The notes beneath the pieces were generated by a model. That model did no database searches. It saw only the letters and a list, made by a program, of their open reading frames with translations, and was not told where the DNA came from. This document shows positions 44,130 through 49,936 of a stretch of 49,936 bases of DNA, piece by piece. Location: the NCBI GenBank assembly GCA_030679915.1, contig JAUXRY010000027.1:1-49936 (forward strand), read 5' to 3'. A program made the translations under genes and the position numbers. Every line of letters begins with the position of its first letter. The stretch's first letter is position 1. The DNA is from Thiobacillus sp. (GTDB taxonomy: Bacteria > Pseudomonadota > Gammaproteobacteria > Burkholderiales > Thiobacillaceae).

Positions 44130-45197
44130 TCACTTCTTTTTTTCAAGTCGCCTCCGAATCACAGCGATTTGTTTAGAAAAAAGCTCTGCATCCAAGAAAT
44201 AACTTGGATATGCCATCTTTAGTGCATTAATTGATTCTGAAGAAACCAAAACCACTTGCAAGTTTCTGCCAGAACTAATCTCTGCTTCCTTGTTCGAATA
44301 TTCGGCACTCGCAACATCAAGATCTTTAGCTTCGTAACTTTGTATGCCGGCTCTCATTCTTTCCAGATCTAATGTTATTAGATGGTATTGCCCCTTCTTT
44401 TTGTCGTTGCTTATATGGCGAGCTACCACTCGAAAGCCTGAGAGTTTGTTTAAAACATCCAGTCGCTTTTCTATCTTCAATAATGTCTCAAAAGTTTCTT
44501 GGTCAGATAGATTGTCGTACCCTGGTATCCGTGGAGTACTTTCCAGTACAGCGAAGGCTGAACTCGCCAAAGCGAAGAAATCTAACCATTCACCTGGCCC
44601 TTCACTAGATTTCAGTGAGTGATCGAGAAAAGTTCCCATCGTTTCAACCGCAGTTGCCCATGCATGCTGAATCTGTGTTCGAACTTGCAATTCGATAGAG
44701 AAGCCATTTTTACATTTAAAAATGAGATGAACCCCTCGATACCCAGATGCTTTAGGATGGATGATGTAATCTTTTCCACCTTGAACAATTGAAAACGCCT
44801 TAGTACCTTTTTTGTAAGCAGCCCCTAGCTCTCTCAACTTTTGCATATTCTTTGTTACGGCTCGAATACCGCCGATGTCTTGCATTCGGGCGAGCAACAT
44901 TTTGGGGTTTCGTTCCAACTTTGAAATTATTGAAGGCGTACGCTTCAACCTTTGGGAGACAAGAGCATTGTCATCAAGTTTGGTTAATTTACGTCGTAAG
45001 GATTTTTGAAAACTATTAAGGGGTGCCATATGACATGCACGCCAGTTATCTAGAATTCCTTTCACCTCATCATATTCAGCATGGGTTTTCTCCAGTAATT
45101 TCAGTCCGGCTCTATTTACCTCCCCCTTGGTGTATTTACATGTTTTTTCTATTGTCATATATGTATGGTTTTCTGGATTCGAGGTCGAGTCTTGCAA
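44130..45197 (-). CDS. RelA/SpoT-domain (small alarmone synthetase-like) protein
   Basis: 355 residues. LARMQDIGGIRAVTKN, HPKASGYRGVHLIFKC and FSIELQVRTQIQHAWATAVE are the (p)ppGpp synthetase signature. No hydrolase, TGS or ACT domain is present. The last 150 residues are specific and unknown. The gene is AT-richer than its neighbours. It is more likely an alarmone or related nucleotide pyrophosphate synthetase than a full RSH enzyme. A toxin role, as for toxSAS proteins, is possible because of the context with an unknown gene, but unproven. The start may be Met14. Confidence 0.85.
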   Translation of the reverse strand: MQDSTSNPENHTYMTIEKTCKYTKGEVNRAGLKLLEKTHAEYDEVKGILDNWRACHMAPLNSFQKSLRRKLTKLDDNALVSQRLKRTPSIISKLERNPKMLLARMQDIGGIRAVTKNMQKLRELGAAYKKGTKAFSIVQGGKDYIIHPKASGYRGVHLIFKCKNGFSIELQVRTQIQHAWATAVETMGTFLDHSLKSSEGPGEWLDFFALASSAFAVLESTPRIPGYDNLSDQETFETLLKIEKRLDVLNKLSGFRVVARHISNDKKKGQYHLITLDLERMRAGIQSYEAKDLDVASAEYSNKEAEISSGRNLQVVLVSSESINALKMAYPSYFLDAELFSKQIAVIRRRLEKKK

Positions 45198-45324
45198 CGC
45201 AAATGGTGTCTTACTCTATTTATCCTATGTGGAACCCGAAAGTCGCCGCGCAAAACGCTTGAACCAAGACAGTTGCTGTCCCCTGTTGTTACTGTTCGCC
45301 ATGGTTTTGGCGTTGCTGTAGACA

Positions 45325-45375
45325 GACGGGGCAGGTCTTACAATGCAATACGCTAATGCAAAACCTGACCCCGTG
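45325..45375. repeat. Family 3 inverted repeat
   Basis: ACGGGGCAGGTCTTACA, a 17-base spacer, then TGCAAAACCTGACCCCGT. The arms are near-perfect complements. It lies nine bp from the stop of the gene at 45384. Confidence 0.8.
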
Positions 45376-45383
45376 GCTTCGAA

Positions 45384-46313
45384 TTAGAAGAGCGACGGAT
45401 TCACGGTATCGCTTTCAAGTGGTTCGATGCGAGAAAAGATGATGCGTGGCCGGCGAGCATCAAGGAGGCCTTTCTCATCTTCGCGTGTAATACGCCCGTA
45501 AATTCTGCACCTAAGAAAGAGGCTCGCTTTATAGCTGACGATGCTACCAATCTCAGGAAGGCCTGTAAGAATGTGGCCCTGATACCCGATACCAATGGTG
45601 TTGGACATTTCATTTCCGCGAGTAACTTCACCTTCGAGGATGACACTCTGTCCATGCACCAATTCAGGAAACAGTTGTTCTTCTTGATCCTGTTCATGCG
45701 TGAATATTCTTCGATGTCTTCGAGTCACCGTCTCTTCAACAAGCACATCGTTTTCAAAGACGCCAATCGAGAGAAACCTTTCTTCTTCAACCACACTAGA
45801 CATCTTTTTAAGCAATGCTGGATTTGCCGAAACATAAAAATCCAAAAACTCTTTAGGTACAAACAAGTACTCGCCTTGTGAGTTTCGTAGGCCGATCGAC
45901 TGGTTGTTCTCTCTAAACTGTACGTTTTCAAATTTTTTGATTGTTAGATCACCAAGATGTTTGCCAATCCGAATGATCCACTGAATGCCAAGCAAGGCTT
46001 TTTTCAAGACATCAGTCATCCCAACGTCAGCAAAATCGTTCTCTGCCATCTTCTGAGCAGCCTTCATGCCATAAGCGAGCACTATTCCGCCTACAACAAT
46101 TTCCCAAGAGCCCTTCTTCACCCTAACTGGGAATTCAAACTCCGAAGCACGTAGATCCGGAGCCATTTGATAAATGAAAAACCTTACGGCTTCATCAATA
46201 CCAAGAAGCGCCTGCGCAGATTTTCTCGTGTCCAAGTAGCCATCCTTAACCAGGTCACCGGAATACTTTACAAAACCCAACTGCCCTTCATCGCGTTCCA
46301 TAGCTTTTTCCAT
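45384..46313 (-). CDS. Unknown protein next to the RelA/SpoT-domain gene
   Basis: 309 residues, soluble. It begins MEKAMERDEGQLGFVKYSGD; RKSAQALLGIDEAVRFFIYQ then FPVRVKKGSWEIVVGGIVLA lead into a short hydrophobic patch. The second half (from about 190) has beta-rich sequence with an ending RPRIIFSRIEPLES. The pattern resembles anonymous proteins that occur in accessory islands, but I cannot name a family. AT-rich like the neighbour. Confidence 0.6.
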   Translation of the reverse strand: MEKAMERDEGQLGFVKYSGDLVKDGYLDTRKSAQALLGIDEAVRFFIYQMAPDLRASEFEFPVRVKKGSWEIVVGGIVLAYGMKAAQKMAENDFADVGMTDVLKKALLGIQWIIRIGKHLGDLTIKKFENVQFRENNQSIGLRNSQGEYLFVPKEFLDFYVSANPALLKKMSSVVEEERFLSIGVFENDVLVEETVTRRHRRIFTHEQDQEEQLFPELVHGQSVILEGEVTRGNEMSNTIGIGYQGHILTGLPEIGSIVSYKASLFLRCRIYGRITREDEKGLLDARRPRIIFSRIEPLESDTVNPSLF

Positions 46314-46379
46314 TGTTATTGGCGGGTCGTGTCAAACATGATGCATCGGGTCAAGTTCTGCATTAACTCATCGCGCAAC

Positions 46380-46409
46380 AAAAAAGGCGCATTCACATGC
46401 GCCTTTTTT
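46380..46409 (-). terminator. Bidirectional terminator after nrdB
   Basis: AAAAAA-GGCGCA-TTCACA-TGCGCC-TTTTTT. It lies 13 bp past the nrdB stop. Confidence 0.93.
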
Positions 46410-46421
46410 CCATTCAGCCGG

Positions 46422-47564
46422 TCAATCCCAGCTCAATGCCCCGCCCGTCTGATACTCCGTCACCCTTGTTTCAAAGAAGTTCTTCTCCTTCTTCAGGTCG
46501 ATCATTTCGGCCATCCAAGGGAAGGGGTTGGTGACGCCAGGGAACATCTCATCCAGCCCGATCTGCTGGCAGCGGCGGTTGGCGATAAAGCGCAGGTATT
46601 CCTTGAACTGGGCGGAGTTAAGGCCCAGCACGCCGCGCGGCATGGTGTCTTCGGCGTAGCGGTATTCGAGCTCGACGCCTTTCTGGAACAGGGCGGTGAG
46701 TTCTTTCTTGAACTCGTTGGTCCAGCGGTGGGGGTTTTCGAGCTTGATGGTGTAGATGAGGTCGATACCAAAATTGCAGTGCATCGACTCGTCGCGCAGG
46801 ATGTATTGATACTGCTCGGCGGCGCCGGTCATCTTGTTCTGGCGGCCCAGGGCGAGGATCTGCACAAAGCCGACGTAGAAGAACATGCCTTCCATGATGC
46901 AGGCAAACACGATCAGCGACTTCAACAGCGCCTGGTCGTTTTCCGGGGTGCCGGTTTTGAATTCGGGGTCGGTCAGCGTGTTGATGAAGGGGATGAGGAA
47001 TTCATCCTTGTCGCGGATGCTGGCGATTTCGTGATACGCGTTGAAGGTTTCGCCTTCGTCCAGGCCCAGCGATTCGACGATGTATTGATAGGCGTGGGTG
47101 TGGATGGCTTCTTCAAACGCCTGGCGCAGCAGGTACTGGCGGCACTCGGGCGCGGTGATGTGGCGATAGGTGCCGAGCACGATGTTGTTGGCGGCCAGCG
47201 AATCGGCGGTGACAAAGAAACCGAGGTTGCGCGTGACCAGACGGCGCTCGTCTTCGGTGAGCGCGGTGGGGTCTTTCCACTGCGCGATGTCGCGGCTCAT
47301 GTTTACTTCTTGCGGCATCCAGTGGTTGGCGCAGGCGTCGAGGTATTTTTGCCACGCCCATTTGTATTTGAAGGGGACAAGCTGATTCACGTCCGTGGCG
47401 CCGTTGATGATGCGCTTGTCGGAGGCTTGCACACGCTGCTGCTTTAATTCGGCCTGGTCGGTCACGGCAGGCGTATTGGCAACCGGTGCCGCATCCTTGC
47501 GCAGGAAGCTCGGCACGTTGACGGGCTGGGCGGCGGGTGTGAAATCATCTTCAAAATTCAGCAT
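46422..47564 (-). CDS. nrdB: Ribonucleoside-diphosphate reductase beta subunit, class Ia
   Basis: 380 residues. Iron ligands and the radical tyrosine are present: [16 protein letters not shown] (Glu, His, Tyr), [14 protein letters not shown] (Glu) and [18 protein letters not shown] (Glu, His). The C-terminal [10 protein letters not shown] should bind NrdA. AAGGAG lies nine bases before the ATG. The diferric-tyrosyl radical it holds is passed to NrdA for deoxyribonucleotide synthesis. It lies downstream of nrdA, but a 518-bp spacer intervenes. Confidence 0.97.
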   Translation of the reverse strand: MLNFEDDFTPAAQPVNVPSFLRKDAAPVANTPAVTDQAELKQQRVQASDKRIINGATDVNQLVPFKYKWAWQKYLDACANHWMPQEVNMSRDIAQWKDPTALTEDERRLVTRNLGFFVTADSLAANNIVLGTYRHITAPECRQYLLRQAFEEAIHTHAYQYIVESLGLDEGETFNAYHEIASIRDKDEFLIPFINTLTDPEFKTGTPENDQALLKSLIVFACIMEGMFFYVGFVQILALGRQNKMTGAAEQYQYILRDESMHCNFGIDLIYTIKLENPHRWTNEFKKELTALFQKGVELEYRYAEDTMPRGVLGLNSAQFKEYLRFIANRRCQQIGLDEMFPGVTNPFPWMAEMIDLKKEKNFFETRVTEYQTGGALSWD

Positions 47565-48082
47565 CGTTCTAAATCTCCTTTGGTTTGACCAAAGTGGGCT
47601 GGGCCCACACTGCTTTTAATCTGGTGGTGGGCTGGTGCCCACCTTGTATCTAACTGGCCTTTGGCAGGGCGCCCTTTGCAGGGCGAACTATCAACCTGTC
47701 TGCGACAGACTCCCTTCGACAAGCTCCTATCAGGGCGAGGCTTCCTCAGGCTCAGCCCGTACGGTTTACATGCCTACCTGTCTGCGACAGGCTCCCTTCG
47801 ACAAGCTCAGGGCGAACGGTTAACGCATAACTACTTTCCATGTACCGGCAGCTTCCGACCAGAGTCTGATCAAGGCTTACGGTTCCACACGTGCTTTAGC
47901 GCGTAGTGGATCGGAGTCCCTTCAGGGGCATGCCTCTCCATATGTTTTTAATCCCATGCAAATCAGAATTCTTCAGGGCTGCCCCCGGCCAATGAACCCT
48001 CGCGCATGGCGAAACCCCCATTGGCCAGGTTGGCCTCTTCTTTTTTACCGCCGTTGCTGCTGGCGCTCCTCCTCCTACTCTA
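47565..48082. other. Spacer of 518 bp between nrdA and nrdB with repeats
   Basis: A 33-base unit beginning ACCTGTCTGCGACAG and running through CTCCCTTCGACAAGCTC occurs at 47694-47726 and 47776-47808 with one mismatch; the second continues with the REP core AGGGCGAACGG. No gene is seen. The spacer splits the usual nrdAB pair, so nrdB probably has its own promoter here. Confidence 0.75.
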
Positions 48083-49936
48083 TTACTGGCACGACTCGCA
48101 TTCTTCAAACCCGACATCGCCCGGACGCATGGTGCAGGCAATGCCGTCGAGCTCGGGCACGGGCAGATTGGCCGCGGCCTTGCTCATGGCGCTGTGCGAG
48201 GTGCTGGCGCCGCCGCTTGACGACACGGCATTCAGTTCGCCGCCCTTGCCGGTGGATTTCTCGGCCGAGGTGGCGCCCATGGTGCGCAGGTAGTAGGTGG
48301 TTTTGAGGCCGCGTATCCACGCCAGCTTGTAGGTTTCGTCGAGCTTTTTGCCCGAGGCACCGGCCATGTAGATGTTGAGGCTCTGGCCCTGGTCGATCCA
48401 TTTCTGGCGACGCGATGCGCATTCGACCATCCAGCTGGTTTCCATCTCGAACGCGGTAGCGTAGAGGGTGCGGATGTCGGCCGGGATGCGGTCGATCTTG
48501 GCCAGGCTGCCGTCAAAGTACTTGATGTCGGCGACCATGACTTCGTCCCACAGGCCGAGTTTTTTCAGGTCGTTGACCAGGTACTTGTTGGCGACGGTGA
48601 ATTCGCCCGACAGGTTGGATTTGACGTAGATGTTTTGATACGTTGGCTCGATCGAGGCTGACACGCCAACGATGTTGGCAATGGTTGCGGTCGGCGCAAT
48701 CGCCATGCAGTTGGAGTTGCGCATGCCATGCTCGCTGATGCGGGCACGCAGGCTGTCCCAGTCCAGTGTGCTGGAGCTGTCCACTTCGAGATAACCGCCG
48801 CGCTCTTCGGCCAGCAACTTCACCGAATCCAGCGGCAGGATGCCACGGCTCCACAGGCTGCCTTCGTAGCTGGAATAACGGCCGCGCTCGGCGGCGAGTT
48901 CGGTCGATGCCCAGATGGCGTAGTAGGAGATGGCTTCCATCGAACGGTCGGCAAATTCCACCGCGGCATCCGAGGCGTAGCTCATGCGCAGTTCCTGCAG
49001 CGCATCCTGGAAGCCCATGATGCCGAGGCCCACCGGACGGTGCTTGAGGTTGGAATTGCGCGCCTTGCCGACGGCGTAGTAGTTGACGTCCACCACGTTG
49101 TCGAGCATGCGCATCGCGGTGTGGATGGTGGTCTTGATCTTTTCCAGATCGAGCGAGCGCTGCCCTGATTCAACATCGAGTTTCAGATGGTTGATCAGGT
49201 TGACCGAGCCGAGGTTGCACACGGCGATTTCGGTGTCGCTGGTGTTGAGCGTGATCTCGGTGCACAGGTTGGAGCTGTGAACCACGCCGACGTGCTGCTG
49301 CGGGCTGCGGATGTTGCACGGGTCCTTGAACGTGATCCAGGGATGGCCGGTTTCAAACAGCATCGACAGCATCTTGCGCCACATCTGGTTGGCGGGAATG
49401 CGCTTGAATACCTTGATCTCGCCGCGGTCTGCCTTGCGCTCGTATTCGGTGTAGGCCTCGGCGAACTTGCGGCCGTAGAGGTCGTGCAGGTCGGGCACGT
49501 CGTTGGGCGAAAACAGGGTCCAGTCGCCGCCTTCCATCACGCGCTGCATGAAGAGGTCGGGAATCCAGTTAGCGGTGTTCATGTCGTGGGTGCGACGACG
49601 ATCATCACCGGTGTTCTTGCGCAGCTCGAGGAACTCTTCCATGTCGAGGTGCCAGGTTTCCAGGTAGGCGCACACCGCGCCCTTGCGCTTGCCACCCTGG
49701 TTCACTGCCACCGCGGTGTCGTTGACCACCTTGAGGAAGGGCACGACGCCCTGCGACTTGCCGTTGGTGCCCTTGATGCGGGCGCCCATGGCGCGCACCG
49801 GGGTCCAGTCGTTGCCGAGGCCGCCTGCGTACTTTTGCAGCATGGCGTTTTCCTTGATCGCCTGATAGATGCCGTCGAGGTCGTCGGTGACGGTGGTCAG
49901 GTAGCAGGAAGACAGCTGGCTGTGGCGGGTGCCGGC
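48083..49936 (-). CDS. nrdA: Ribonucleoside-diphosphate reductase alpha subunit, partial
   Basis: Runs off the right edge; 618 codons are visible. LSSC near the edge is the substrate-site Cys (E. coli Cys225), NLCTEI supplies the radical Cys439 and partners, VCNLGSVNL the second redox Cys, LKTTYYLRT the Tyr pair of radical transfer, and the terminal ECESCQ the CxxC shuttle. These together confirm an active class Ia large subunit. It reduces ribonucleoside diphosphates. The 5' part lies outside the window. Confidence 0.97.
   Translation of the reverse strand, partial: AGTRHSQLSSCYLTTVTDDLDGIYQAIKENAMLQKYAGGLGNDWTPVRAMGARIKGTNGKSQGVVPFLKVVNDTAVAVNQGGKRKGAVCAYLETWHLDMEEFLELRKNTGDDRRRTHDMNTANWIPDLFMQRVMEGGDWTLFSPNDVPDLHDLYGRKFAEAYTEYERKADRGEIKVFKRIPANQMWRKMLSMLFETGHPWITFKDPCNIRSPQQHVGVVHSSNLCTEITLNTSDTEIAVCNLGSVNLINHLKLDVESGQRSLDLEKIKTTIHTAMRMLDNVVDVNYYAVGKARNSNLKHRPVGLGIMGFQDALQELRMSYASDAAVEFADRSMEAISYYAIWASTELAAERGRYSSYEGSLWSRGILPLDSVKLLAEERGGYLEVDSSSTLDWDSLRARISEHGMRNSNCMAIAPTATIANIVGVSASIEPTYQNIYVKSNLSGEFTVANKYLVNDLKKLGLWDEVMVADIKYFDGSLAKIDRIPADIRTLYATAFEMETSWMVECASRRQKWIDQGQSLNIYMAGASGKKLDETYKLAWIRGLKTTYYLRTMGATSAEKSTGKGGELNAVSSSGGASTSHSAMSKAAANLPVPELDGIACTMRPGDVGFEECESCQ

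Noticed and set aside
46167..47447. 426-codon plus-strand frame over nrdB
   Set aside because: Antisense shadow of the strongly biased nrdB codons.

Overview
The window looks like a chromosomal stretch of a Gram-negative, probably chemolithoautotrophic betaproteobacterium (my guess is Nitrosomonadales, in the Gallionellaceae/Sulfuricellaceae/Thiobacillaceae neighbourhood). The clues are a type I phosphoribulokinase, a PEP-CTERM-sorted ice-binding-type protein, DsrE- and DsrC-like sulfur-relay relatives, a class Ia ribonucleotide reductase and a moderate GC content. There are no rRNA or tRNA genes that I can recognise, no CRISPR array and no prophage. The taxon call is inference from gene content only.

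Layout. 1-4.8 kb: a PDC/Cache-like sensor protein, two small exported proteins, a stand-alone response regulator and a double ChrR-type cupin. 4.8-9.2 kb: Tex, a DsrE-family protein, a HIT protein and a glycine-zipper membrane protein. 9.3-12.4 kb: a membrane-tethered ABC-type substrate-binding protein followed at once by a hybrid-type PAS sensor kinase. 12.8-18.7 kb: a small membrane protein, a secreted HExxH metallopeptidase preceded by a coupled micro-ORF, an RlmN-type radical SAM enzyme, two small DUF proteins, a small membrane protein and a frameshifted amino-acid permease. 19-25.3 kb: a PEP-CTERM ice-binding-type protein, a DJ-1/PfpI protein, a PilZ protein, an IS4-type transposase remnant, a frameshifted secreted ubiquitin gene, a TMEM175-type channel and a lipase-like lipoprotein. 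25.5-31.7 kb: a diguanylate cyclase, a DUF2784 protein, then glutaredoxin, GST and phosphoribulokinase genes in series, an overlapping YqcI/YcgG (GntA-like) plus DUF1989 pair, and a MerB-like protein. 31.8-36.2 kb: small proteins, an ECF sigma/anti-sigma/DUF3455 operon and a DUF4410 lipoprotein. 36.5-41.1 kb: nitroreductase, a cysteine-poor DsrC-like protein, an MscS channel, a DMT exporter and a beta-barrel protein. 41.2-46.3 kb: small unknown genes, then two AT-richer genes (a RelA/SpoT-domain synthetase and an unknown protein) that look imported. 46.4 kb to the end: nrdB and the 3' part of nrdA.

The most unusual item is at 22.8-23.3 kb. It encodes a signal peptide whose predicted cleavage site sits exactly before Met1 of a nearly eukaryotic ubiquitin. 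The frame is broken at the Lys48 codon, the diglycine tail is absent, and the 3' end runs into an IS4-type transposase fragment.

The second is a set of short dispersed intergenic elements in three related sequence families. One family (four copies) sits every time just downstream of the stop codon of a minus-strand gene and in the same orientation. The overlapping GntA-like/DUF1989 pair is a plausible small pathway for a guanidino or related nitrogen compound and deserves a look.
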